Below, in pieces: positions 1 to 10,660 of a DNA stretch of 64,000 nt. The notes beneath the pieces were generated by a model, which was not told the DNA's origin, searched no databases, and saw nothing but the letters and a program-made list of their open reading frames with translations. The stretch is from Entoloma clypeatum (Eukaryota > Basidiomycota > Agaricomycetes > Agaricales > Entolomataceae): assembly GCA_963565915.1 (NCBI GenBank), contig OY751493.1, positions 3,534,001 to 3,598,000 on the forward strand, given 5' to 3'. The translations under genes and the position numbers were made by a program. Each line of letters begins with the position of its first letter. Within the stretch, counting starts at the first letter, position 1.

Positions 1-1463
1 GCACCTGCTTTCTTTCGCTTGAGGGAGGCTGGCACAAATGTGGTGGCCTCTTTCTTGAAATCACGCAACTGGGGTGCGCTGGACACCGTTGCCGCAGCCA
101 GTTCGTCGGCAGATCTTTCCTTGGCAGGTAAGGACGCCATGTCAGGCTTTGGAGGAAGGGAGGGGTGCGTCAACAGCGTTTGTTTGGTCTCTCGGTGAGC
201 CTGGAAGGTCTGATGAGGAACGGACGAGAGTGGATCTTGCATTGCAGATACCGATTGATTACGGCGAGGAAAGAAACCCGGAGGTGGAGGTGGCAATGGC
301 ATGTGTGCCGGCACACCAGCAGGGGGGAAGTTTAGAGGCGGAGGGTAAGCGAACCCAGGCATCGGTCCACCCACGAAGCCGGGGGGAGGAGGGGGGAAAT
401 TGTTCTGCATAAAGCCGTGAGGTGGAGGCGGGGGAGGCGGGGGAGGCGGAAGGGCAAATCCAGACGAAGCAAGAAAAATGGGTGGAGGGGGGCCAATTGG
501 TACAGTTGGCGGCCCAGATGGCAATGGGGGAGCAAAGGAAGTCAACCCTATGGCGTATTATCAGCTCGAAAGCGGTCCCTCAAAGAAAAAGTTCGCATAC
601 CTTGAGACAACTGACCAGGAGGGGGACCTTCAGGCATTGGGATATCGTCAAGATCGTCATCGCCATCCTCCATCCCTGGAGCAGGGCCTTCCGGCATAGC
701 AATGTCATCGTCAGCTAGAGGAGGCAAAACGTGAGATGTAGATATGTAGACATGGTCTTCACCCACCGCCATCAGATTCCTCATCGCTCCAGACCTCTCC
801 TGGTTTCGGGGCTGATTGAAAGTATTGAGTGTGGTTGCGGTGTGAACGACTGGCTTCCACCCACCTCTTTCTGCGTATGGCATGCCTGGGGGAGCCACGC
901 CAAACGGATTCATGACCGGATCATAGTATATGCTTCTCTCGGGATGTCGAGGTAAGCCCTTTTTGTTGAAAAGCTTCCGTTTGGGCAATATTATCTCGGG
1001 TGCCGGTGCATCTCCATCCTTGGGTCGAGGCCTGTAGACGAGGCGTCGCTGCTCAGGATTTTCAGCAACGTATTCAGCCTTCTTCTTGTTGATCTTCTCC
1101 AATTCTGCTTTGAGCTCTGCAAGGCGCGATTTTTCGAAGGGATCATCAGCAGCCTCAAGTCTCTGGATTTCATCCTCGAGGTCTGCGGTATCATCAGCTT
1201 GCTTTTATGGATGGAAGGCCATCACCACACACCCCAGGTGTTCTTCTTCACTAAAGTGAAGTCGCGCGCCTTGCTTCGCTCGGTCTTGTTCTACTACAGG
1301 AATGAGAGTCATTCTGGTTGCCATCCGTTAGGAACGACGGCCTGCCTTTTTGAGCTCCTTCTTGCGCTGAGCCTTTCCTGCGATATTGGTGAGCAGCCTG
1401 GTATACAGGTTTATCCGGGGACATACTGAAGGCGTCAGCAGGATTGAGATTCTTCTTGGCCAT
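1..1463 (-). CDS. WBP11-like pre-mRNA splicing factor, 3' end cut by window edge
   Basis: WW-domain-binding protein 11 family, a nuclear splicing-associated protein. The start MAKKNLNPADAF followed after an intron by RKAQRKKELKK is the hallmark Wbp11 N-terminal motif. A basic, Glu/Lys-rich coiled segment follows (DLEDEIQRLEAADDPFEKSR), then an acidic stretch, and from about 535 down to the edge a Pro/Gly-rich region with runs of PPPPPP that would bind WW domains. The last readable residues (QLRDFKKEATTFVPASLKRK) match the conserved C-terminal box, so only a few codons are probably missing on the left. Four introns are inferred by frame; the second appears to have a GC donor. Divergent from the RING gene, with about 105 bp between start codons. 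Family call is secure; exon edges are by eye. Confidence 0.85.
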
Positions 1464-1568
1464 GAGCAGAACGGAGCACGTGCCTTGAGGAGGTTCGCAC
1501 TGCTCCTCGGAGGGCATCCTCCCCATCGTCTAGTCCCCGTTGCCATCGATCCCGCCGCGCTTCTGCTA
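1464..1568. promoter_or_regulatory. Bidirectional promoter between WBP11-like and RING genes
   Basis: About 105 bp separate two divergent start codons, so both promoters and 5' leaders must lie here or overlap the opposite gene. No clear TATA box was seen. Confidence 0.4.
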
Positions 1569-3682
1569 ATGACGAGCAATACTGTGTCCCAGCCTGCCAC
1601 TCCAAAGCGTATATCCAAGATGGCTTCCACTCAGAACGTGAATCATCTCCTCAATTTCACCCTCCCTCCTAGGCAGCCCCGGCCCGCTGCAAATTACCCC
1701 AGGAGAAGTCGGAAGACCAGCGCGCACCAGGGGGTCTGGAACAAGGAACGTATGTGGTCGATCTCATTTCACAACGGTACTCCCAAGACTCTTGACATAA
1801 GGCTTCGTCAATGCACAATACCGCTTCGTCATGAATCCCGCAGGCGATTACACTGTGCATTTTGCTGATCCAGATATGTGCGTATGTGTGTCTCATCAGG
1901 TGGTCTTGGGACATTTATGCGGGTTAGCTTCTTCCAATGGCATGATATCCTGCAAGTTATCATACCTCATTCTTCGGCGCTGGCGTCTCTTTCTTCAAAC
2001 GGAGACATGACGGGACACGATGAAGGAAATACGAACTGTCCCATTTGTCTCTCACCTCCCACCGCACCTCGCATGACGAAATGTGGACATGTCAGTTTAT
2101 TTCTTATCTCTTGTTCCGCATTCCGTAAAATGAACTTGTTCCGTAGGTATTCTGTTTCCCTTGTATTCTCCACTATCTCAGTATGTCCGAGAATAAGTGG
2201 GCGAGGTGTCCCATTTGTTTCGATTCCATCAACGCGAAGCAGCTCAAGGCTGTCAAGTGGTACGATGGACCCATATATGAACAGGGAGCCTCATTTCAAC
2301 AGCCATCTATTCCGTCCTCTTCATCATTTGTTGATGATTCTTTTGAAACCGTCCCTCAAGGAGACTCAACCATCCTCTTGCGACTCATAGAGCGACCACA
2401 GATCACGACTCTTGCTTTACCTCGATCGCGCACCTGGCCGTCTGATCTCCTCCCCCCCCATCAAGCCCCTTTCCACTTTCTTCCGGATGTCTTCAACTTT
2501 GCCAAGTTCATGCTTGCGACCCCTGCATATCTTTTGGTGGATCTTTCTCGGGATCTTGACGAATTGGCTGCTGAGCATAGGATCCTCGCGGGTAACAAGG
2601 ACGGTCTTGGTATTTTCTTCATAGACGACGCTGAGCAGAAGGTTCGCAACCAGATGGCAAAGGCCGCTGCGTTAGAGACACCCCTGCTCAAAGAACAAAT
2701 TGAGAGAGCACTCAGAGACCAACAGGAAATTGAGAAACGCATGTCTGTGCAGAACTCTCACCCTGTCTCCGATGGGACCCCGAGCCTTAATTCAACCGAA
2801 GTACCTCAGGAGTTTTTGGCTCTGAAAGCTGGCAACGGAACTCTAACATCTCGAACTGGTCAAGAAGGCTCCTCTTTGAAATCAAAACCCGTACAGAATC
2901 GTAGCACTCCAAGGCAACGCCGAAACGTCAACCCTCCTCCTCCTTCAAATTCCACATATTACTATTATCAAGCCTCTTCCGGATTGCCCTTGTTTCTACA
3001 TCCGCTTGACATCAGGATTTTACTCTCTCATTTCAACTCCTATTCTTCCTTCCCTGACACCATCACCATTCGTGTAGAAGCATTTGCTGAAGGAACGGTC
3101 AATGATGACCTTCGCAAGCGGTGTAAATATCTTGGCCACATGCCTGAAGGAGCGGATGTGGTTTTTATCGAAGCAGATCTGGAAGGGGTTGTCGGCGCGC
3201 AGGGCTTAAAGAACTTTGAGGGTCCGTTGAAGATGCGAACAGCGCGGAGGAAAGAAAAGGGTCGAAAGGATGACCGTGCGCGGATGCGGGCTGAGGAGCG
3301 TGAACGGGAAAGGGAACGGTCTGCAACATCATCACGGAACGATCCGGCGCTTTCAGACCTGTCCGCTGTCGTCCATGATGTTTCTATCGAGGATTCGGAA
3401 TGGCCTTCGAATGACACTGTTGATGTGACGCCACCACAGGCACCATCACCATCAGCGACATCTGGAGCTTGGGGAGCTCGAAGTTTTGCTTCTGCGTTGC
3501 ACTCTTCTTCCCCTGCGGGGGCGAGTAACCGTGGTCAGCAACGTTCACAGAGACGTGAGGTGGACGAATGGGATGTGGATGTGGCATGGCATGAGCTCGA
3601 GAGGGATGCTGGAGCAAGGAGGAAGAGAGGTACGCGACTTGTGGTTCTCGGCAGTGGGATCGGAGGTGGTCGGCGGCGGTGA
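1569..3682 (+). CDS. RING-finger protein, RNF10/Mag2 family (probable E3 ubiquitin ligase)
   Basis: Exons 1569-1749, 1802-1877, 1928-2090 and 2147-3682 join in frame to about 651 aa. Exon 1 holds the family signature NVNHLLNF; exon 2 a segment like the vertebrate RNF10 pre-RING region (YRFVMNPAGDYTVHFADPD). The RING is split by an intron: CPIC and CGH in exon 3, then FCFPC and CPIC in exon 4. The C-terminal part is low-complexity with a basic Arg/Glu-rich segment (about residues 500-550) and a Ser-rich tail. RNF10 and yeast Mag2 act in ubiquitylation of 40S ribosomal proteins during stalling; that role is family knowledge. An alternative Met lies at 1620; 1569 is chosen because it gives the longer in-frame start close to the divergent promoter. 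Confidence 0.85.
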
Positions 3683-3884
3683 CGCGTTGACTTTGTTTCA
3701 GCATTGTCACCAATAAATTCTCCTGAGTGCTACGATACTCATCCGTCCGGTCTTTGGAGGAAACGTGCAACCGAAGAATTCTTATCACCTTCGATAGCAT
3801 TATAAACCTAACTTAGACCATTGGTCCAAGAAAAATCGAAATGTGCTGAAAGCCTGTAACAATCTAATTTGAAGATCCCGCGGT

Positions 3885-5372
3885 CTACCACGTCCGATCT
3901 ACGACGCAGTCCGTAAGGACATCTAATGCACTCTTAGTCTCGCTGTCCGGCAGCAGCAAAAGCACTTGTCGGGCCTTGTCAGCGTATGTCTGAGCAAGAA
4001 GTCGGGTACGTTCTATGCCAGAAGATTTGGAAACAAATTGGACTGCCTACAATAACAATCTCAACGACAGGTGATTTAACCAAGAACAGAGAACCTACCA
4101 GCTCAATATCACCTTCACCAGCCAAGTTCCGTCGGATGAGCGGCTGCAATTCTGGGTATTCCTCTCTGGCAAAAAGAGCTGGACCTGTGACAACTCCAGG
4201 TTCGATGTTCTCCCCTCCCGCCTCATAGTCAAGAGTATCCTGGACAAGCTGTCGCGAAAGATGGTTCTCAATGAGGGCGTTGCATTGGTGAGATATCCAC
4301 GCACCTGATAAGCAATACCCAGATTTCGACCATAGGCATAGGCCACGTCTTTCCACACGTCTTTCTCTGTGGAACCTCCCAGGACGACAGCGGCTCTGGC
4401 AGACTTGGCGACAAGACTGGCAGTTTTCAAGTATGTCTTGCTCAGATACGTGTCCCAAGCCTCTTCGATTGTTTTAGGTCCATCGCGATGTGGAAGACCG
4501 GGACTCTGTGTGCCATAGCCCTGCATCCTCAACATCTCTCCCTCCACGACGTTTGAAATCACACCCGCGATGAGTTCCACGACTTCGCTTTCTCCAAGAC
4601 GCGCAAGCGCAGTACTGGCGCGTCCAAGAAGGAAGTCGCCGCCGAGAATGTAGAGTTTGTTCCCGAATCCAGACGGCGGGTCTGTGGGACCAAGCGACAA
4701 GTCAGAAGACGGGTCGTGCACGTCGTCGTGAAGTACTGAGGCTATGTGTATCATCTCCACGATCTGTCCTAGGCGAAACTGGGTCGGGAGAAGAAGGGGT
4801 GGGGATACAACAAACGGTTTCGCGTGCTTTGGGGAGGGCGGTTGAGCAGGCGGTGGATGCTGCTGTCCTGGGAGTTGAAGCTGGAATACAGACTGGAAGG
4901 AAGCCTTGTTGTTGGGCATGGCCGGATGCGGGTTGTTGAGCACATCTGAATGTTTGAGTGGTCGGTCGAGCTCTGCTGAGCGACCGGTTTCCGCTTCATT
5001 TTTTGCTTCCCAAAGTTTCGCGTCCCAGTTTCTGCCGAGACCGTTTGTGGCACGAGAGAAGAGGAGGACCACTAAAGACCGGAGCTGCTTCGAGGGTTGG
5101 AGGAAATAGTACCGCGCTATTTCGCTGAGGCCAGGATGTGTTGAGCCAAGAAGGCCGAGAAGGTTTCCTCGCAGGTGAGAAAGCTCGGGGGCGACGAGGG
5201 CATATGGATCTGAACGTGGCTGGATTGGCTGAATAGCAGGCTCGGGCTGTATGGTGAATGGCGGTAGGGGATGAACAGCATTTTGTGTGGCAGCTTGAAG
5301 ACAGTATCTTGAGTATTGTAGGCGCTGAAATAAAACCCGTCCATGAACAGCAGCGCCGGGCCACCGTCTCAT
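3885..5372 (-). CDS. COQ1: Mitochondrial trans-prenyl diphosphate synthase, Coq1-like, with altered catalytic motifs
   Basis: Exons 5372-4305, 4248-4099 and 4046-3885 join in frame to about 459 aa. Coq1 proteins build the polyprenyl tail of ubiquinone in mitochondria; the Arg-rich N terminus (MRRWPGAAVHGRVLFQR) looks like a targeting peptide. Family landmarks are clear: FRLGQIVEMIHIASVLHDDVHD (first Asp-rich motif), GNKLYILGGDFLLGRAS, EGEMLRMQG, SKTYLKTASLVAKSA, and the C-terminal ERTRLLAQTYADKARQVLLL. Two features are odd. The RRG that normally follows the first motif is missing (DPSSDLSLG instead), and the second motif reads LVQDTLDYE rather than the usual DDxxD, with the following GKP loop shortened. 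It may be a divergent active enzyme or a non-catalytic partner subunit. The start Met lies upstream of the presequence. Confidence 0.85.
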
Positions 5373-5526
5373 TTCGAAGGGTGAGCGTGAGTTATAAACC
5401 CGGTGAGCCAATCAAATCGTGTTATTGTACATGGAAACGTCTATCTAATAGTCTATTCTTCAACGAAAGCAGAACCTGCGAGAATAAAGTGAGTAATAAG
5501 CTAGTGAGTGTGTGCAGCAGCAGGCA

Positions 5527-6120
5527 TCATCGGCGAGGAGCAGGAGAGGTCGTTGTCGCCGACACAGGCATGACAGGTCTTGGGACTGCGAGGAACTCTT
5601 TGAACCTGCTCAGAGGCTTTGCCAGATGTCCCGCTACAACTCTTCCCTGTTCAAAGTCAAAAGACGCATACCAATGCCAGAGGACTACGGACTTTCGTTT
5701 GTAGCTCATCCCACTCTACGACAGCAGTCGAATTCAAAGCAAGCAGCATGAGGGGTTCGCGCTCTTCCTCCTCTATCGATTCCGAGGACGGCGGTCGCGG
5801 AGTTATGTCCTCTACCGGTAGCACAAGAATACGGCCAATCTGTGACAGTCCAAGTCATTAGCTGTCGACCTAGAAGAAAAAAGGAAAACGGAAAGTAGCT
5901 CAGTCACCTCGCTGTCAATCATACCAAAATCTTCTTCCTTTGTTTCTTGCCATACTTCCATGGCTAGACCAACAACAATGCGGATTTCATCCTTCGATCG
6001 CCACGGGTCAGACGCGACAGAGACGAGTTGTCCCGTTGGCGTCAGGAGAACAGCTGAATGCAAATGAGGAAGAGATAGGACCTGAGAAAGCAAATTATGC
6101 AGCGTTGGTAGGACCAGCAT
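5527..6120 (-). CDS. LAMTOR2/p14-like Roadblock/LC7 protein
   Basis: Exons 6120-5908, 5839-5693 and 5646-5527 join in frame to about 159 aa. The N terminus (MLVLPTLHNLLSQVL) and the core (SAVLLTPTGQLVSVAS, then IRIVVGLAMEVWQE) follow the Roadblock/LC7 fold of LAMTOR2, a subunit of the Ragulator/EGO scaffold that anchors Rag GTPases and TORC1 on the vacuole or lysosome. Exon 2 carries a Pro/Glu-rich insertion before LLALNSTAVVEWDELQ; exon 3 gives the C-terminal helix HLAKPLSRF plus a short tail. Family assignment rests on length, start and pattern; a related Roadblock protein is possible. Lies 154 bp upstream of the Coq1-like gene on the same strand. Confidence 0.7.
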
Positions 6121-6287
6121 GAGAACGGAGCAGGAATTACTAGCTCTCAGTCGTCAATGCGACGATGGTAGGTACAACATTTTTTCTCGTCACGGGGACA
6201 CTGGATTGCGCTCTCTATATACATTCGATTGTAATAACGATAATTCTGGATCATCTTTTGTGCCACTTCGAGCTGTCAGTACCTAGT

Positions 6288-9078
6288 CTATTTACTAGCT
6301 CCTGCCTGGGAATGCTAGAAATGGTGATTACGTTGATAAGAGGAGGGGCGTTGATAGCATTCACAGGCTTACCAGATAGCTCATGAGCTGCTGGAATTGA
6401 GGGTTAGCCGGACCAGGCTGCCCAGGCGCTGATTGGCCATTCATCGGTTGAGACATTCCATACTGAGGAACACCCGCAGGCTGGGGAGGCCGTTGCTGTT
6501 GTGCAGACTGAATGAGTGCAAGAAGATTGGGAGGGAATCCAGCGGGCGGAGCGCCAGGAGGTTGGGGCGTTGACGATTGAGGCACGTTCGAGTATGATGG
6601 AATAGGCCCTGGAGGATATGGCGGATGCTGACCGGCTGGAGGCTGTGCGTAATAAGGATGAAGGTTGGGAGGCTGCTGAACAGGTGGCATTCCCGTCATC
6701 CCTGCTGATGGAGCCCCGGGTCCTGGATTTGCAGGTGAAATAGTTCCACCTACCGAGGGTTGTTTCAAGGCGGCTAAGAGCTGCATACAGAAGATCAGAC
6801 CCTTTGAACAATTTGCACAGAATTTCGAATGAAGATACCTGTTGAACTTTTCGTGCGGCTTCAAGACGGTCATCAGACGCCTAAATGATATATTCAGCAT
6901 ATTTTGTCAGTGAAGTCCAATGACTTACCACGTTAACAACTGCAGGTGCTGGTGGTGGTGGCGGTGGTGGTGGCAAATTATATCCTCCCGAAGCGATTGG
7001 CGATCCGTAATTGCCTCCTGGCATGCCAGAGTCACCATATCCGCTCCCTCCACGATCGAAGCGATCGTGAAAACCGCCACCTCCGCCACCACGCCCACCC
7101 CTGTGCCCATAATCATCCTCATGGCGCCCCCGACCCCGTGGGCCGCCACGATCAAAACGGCCACCGAAGTCACCGCCCCCCCGACGATCGTCTTCATGAT
7201 GGCCCCTACCACGGCCTCCGCCCCTGCCTCTGCCACGACCACCTCCCCTACCTCGGAAGCCGTCATCCCAGTCGCGGCTACCACCGCCCTCACTTGAAAA
7301 TTACATGAATGCATGTTCATTAGAAATACAGACTTTACTCACCGAGGTTGGGAACCTTGCGGGTTTTCACTGGGATCCCAAGCGAGAACGATGTCCATGA
7401 CGCCATCTTGCAGACCTTGATGCCGCAAACGGTCGAAAGCTTCTTCGCATGCCTATGAACGGTTAAACAGAGAATGTGAGATATAGGGACACGAATTACT
7501 CGAATGTCATAGAATTCCACATAACGAGAGCTATGATGTGTTAATGTTGGGAAGACAAGTGCGGGTGATCGGCTCCGACGTACTCTGTGCGGTCTCCAAC
7601 CGATCTTATCGACTTCACATCACCGAATTGTTGGAACTTCCGCCTTACCTCACTGTCATCTAGGGGTTGGCCTGACGGTGAGTCACGCAAGGTGACTTGA
7701 AGTGTGCCTTGAAGTTGCTAGTGTGCCAACCTTAACTTATGAACCATGTTGAGAGCAAACCAACGTACTTGGTTCTTGTCACGATCGATGCCTCGAGCAT
7801 GGTCATCACGTGGAAGGGAATAATGCACATCAATCTGACGGAAAGGGAAAACAATGGTGAGTTGTGAGACATATACAACCCAGAGATGTAGCTTACAGGT
7901 CGGCCGCTGATTTCTGATCCTTGAAGTCTCTCTCGGGCCCGTTCTGCGGCACGAAGGTCGTACTGGACGTATACATGTTCGTCAACTCACATTCTGCGGC
8001 GCTAACCCATCACATGAGACTCACATAGGTGACAAACACCATCCCTCGTGTTGATATGAGATCGAAAAATGTCTTAATTTCGCCATGTTCCTCAAACTGA
8101 CGCCGGACATCTCCGCTGTCGGTTTCATACTGGAGGGGGAATCAGTAACGAGTGGCAAGGACATGGAACGCCCAAAGAATTTTTTCTTTCGAAATTCATG
8201 ACATTCTCAATATGGTGACTTGCCTTTATGTTGCGTATGAAAAGTGTCCGACATGGGCGCTCGCGTTGAATACGTTCCTCAATTATCGAGTCATGCACTT
8301 TGTCATCCCTTTCCTTTCGAACAGGGCGCCGAGCCCCGCGGCCATAGCTGTCGTCGTCATTGCTGTTGAAGCTTGCACCTGGGCCGTCTAACACGGAACG
8401 ACAATTTTGTGAGACAAACTGCCAAGACACAAAAACCAAGCGAAGAAGGTGGAGACGTAGCAGGTAGGGTTCCCCTTAGCAGCCTCAGAAACACAGGGCC
8501 TCAGCGATTTAGGCGTGTAGGTTACTTCTGATCGCTCAGCACGCTCTCAACCACGGGGTAAAAAATCGTCCGATTATGGCACCTGGTTCTGCTGACGCAT
8601 AGCTTAAGCTGATGGGATGCGCTGTAGGGCGTGATGTTCGTAACATTCCGCGCGCCTCAAGTCGTAATTTAAGGGGGTTACAGAACAGCTGAACTTGCAA
8701 GAATGCTGTGTTCAGTCTCAAGTTTTCAAGCGCACCTTCATATTTGACATAATCCTGATTATAAGGGGCAGCGGACGAAGCAAAGGATGGAGCGCCATAG
8801 TTGTTCTGATAGTAAGCATTTTGCTGAGGCTGAGCTTCATAAGTATCGTATCCGTCCATATCGCCCTGGCCTTGAGCATACGGGTCGTGGCTCATATTTC
8901 CGTCGAAACCGCCATAACCACCTCCCCGTCCGCGACCGAAACCCCCTCGACCGCGAGGGGGACCGCCGCCCCTGTCATGATGACGATGGGATCTGTCGGG
9001 CCCAGGACCGGAGGGAGATCCGCCTCGTCGGGAAGGTTGACTTTCGAAACTACCGCCGTAAGGATGATGGCGGTTCAT
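6288..9078 (-). CDS. Mei2-like RNA-binding protein with two RRMs, RGG box and Pro/Gln-rich tail
   Basis: Twelve exons (9078-8682, 8387-8224, 8129-8025, 7962-7897, 7834-7769, 7717-7584, 7530-7500, 7452-7343, 7292-6929, 6880-6839, 6780-6373, 6314-6288) join in frame to about 637 aa. An RGG-rich N terminus (about 1-60) precedes RRM1 (RNP2 TLFIRNI; RNP1-like TRGMVFVTYYD) and RRM2 (GTLQVTL; RYVEFYDIR). The linker DVHYSLPRDD and the FYDIR ending resemble Mei2-family RRM1-RRM2. A long RGG/RGR region (about 380-470), a proline run and a Gln/Pro tail follow. The Mei2 C-terminal RRM3 is absent. Intron 2 has a GC donor (AAG/GCAAGT) at 8222-8223. Possible roles are mRNA processing or transport. If the last intron is not spliced, the protein ends at 6361 instead. 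Confidence 0.75.
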
Positions 9079-9395
9079 AATCTTCCACTGCGGATAATCT
9101 GACGCTCGCGAAAAAGTGGTGAAACGCAATGGCTCAAGGTGACGTGGCCAAAGAGGGTGGCGATATGGAGGGGATGCGAGGAGACAAGAATGTGAGCTCA
9201 ATACTCAAGTCTCAAGGTGCTGTTCAATGCGGCGCGGTGGTAGCAGTTTAAACGAGACAAGCGTTGATGATGGTCAAGGGAAGAGGGAGAATTTGAGGCA
9301 AAGGCTAAAGCGCAAAAACAAAAACGGCTGACTCGGAAACAGCCGAGGACACGGGCGACACCGTGCACTGCGCAGAGACCGTATCGACGACCGCC
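9079..9395. promoter_or_regulatory. Shared promoter region of RRM gene and Rab5
   Basis: This 317-bp stretch separates two divergent starts. It holds no convincing coding sequence and presumably contains both 5' leaders. No recognised operator was identified. Confidence 0.4.
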
Positions 9396-10398
9396 ATGTC
9401 CAAGCAATTTCAGTTCAAACTAGTCCTCCTCGGTCAGAAACAGTTCCAGTTCAGTTTCCACAATTCAAAACTTACAGTTTCTCAGGTGAATCCGCCGTCG
9501 GAAAATCCAGGTACTTGGTGTCTTGAAATTGTTTCCACAATCCGAATCCCAGCCCCACAGCTTGGTCCTGCGATTTGTGAAGGACCAATTTGACGATTAC
9601 CGGGAAAGCACAATTGGAGGCATGCACCGTCTCACCTTCCCTGTTCCTCTTCGTCTCACAGGTCTGCTCCCCCAGCGGCTTTCCTAACTCAGATTGTCGC
9701 CCTCGAGGATCAGACAACAGTAAAGTTTGAGATATGGTAAGAGTCATCATGATACACCTCTCGTTATATCCATCCATCTACAGGGATACTGCCGGCCAAG
9801 AGAGATATAAGGTATGTCCTTCAATTCCCTCCTGAAACGTCCCGTTCCTGATAATGCGGCCCCAGTCACTCGTACGTCAAGACGTCATTTCTTTGGGACC
9901 CGTGAGCTCACGACAATTCAGGCGCCAATGTATTACCGAAATGCAAACTGTGCCATCGTCGTCTACGACATCACCCAAACTGCCTCGTTGGAGAAAGCCC
10001 GCACATGGATTCGCGAACTACAACGTCAAGCTGACCCTTCAATAGTCATCGCGCTATGCGGAAATAAAGCCGACCTGTCCGCCCGTCGCCAAGTCAGCGA
10101 GGAAGAAGCCAAGAAATATGCAGATGAGGAGGGATTGATGTGGGCAGAGACCAGTGCCAAAACGGGTGCTGGTGTGGCGGAAATCTTTACGGCTATTGGT
10201 GCGCACCACTTGTTTTTTGGCGAATGCAGGCATCTAATCAACCGGTTACGGTGTACAGCCAAGAAACTCCCTCTAACAGCACCACCTTCCGCACGCGCCG
10301 GGAGCGCAGGGCGTACACCAGGGGGTGCGCGATCGGGCGTCGATCTCACCAGGCAACCGGCGAATGCTGCAGGACAGAATGAAGCCTGCAATTGCTAG
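9396..10398 (+). CDS. Rab5-family small GTPase (Ypt5/Vps21-like)
   Basis: Exons 9396-9432, 9486-9510, 9561-9619, 9676-9736, 9784-9811, 9866-9871, 9922-10198 and 10259-10398 join in frame to about 210 aa. Rab5 controls homotypic early-endosome fusion. G boxes are intact: G1 GESAVGKSS, switch I TIGAAF (typical of Rab5), G3 [18 protein letters not shown]4 GNKAD, G5 ETSAK. The C terminus ends CNC, a double geranylgeranylation signal. Two splicing oddities: intron 3 has a GC donor (9620-9621), and the Ser-Leu of switch II is encoded by a 6-nt exon (9866-9871) bounded by CAG and GTACGT. Without that exon the conserved SL dipeptide is lost. Confidence 0.92.
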
Positions 10399-10660
10399 TT
10401 GCAGCCTTGCGTAGTTCCCGAGCATCATACCACATCCGGGATTACCCCTCATATCTTTCACTCTGTAATGTATTCTTCTTTCCGCTCGAACATTAGGATA
10501 TACACATTTCTTCCATAAACCACGTCAAGCCTTGAAAGCGTTTAATGCTTTTCACTCTGTCAGGATTTGAGCAAGAGACACAGTAGTATATAAAAGTAAA
10601 ATACGTGAGTTCATACAGAATCACAGGTTCCAGCCCTCGATAAGACCAACCCAGCATAAA

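Noticed and set aside
6165..6386. Plus-strand open frame with hydrophobic segment
   Set aside because: Lies in the 3' end and intron of the RRM gene; no start context, homology or splice partners.
6925..7320. Gly/Ala/Val-rich overlapping frames in the RGG region
   Set aside because: Artefacts of the repetitive GGN codons of the RGG box of the RRM protein.
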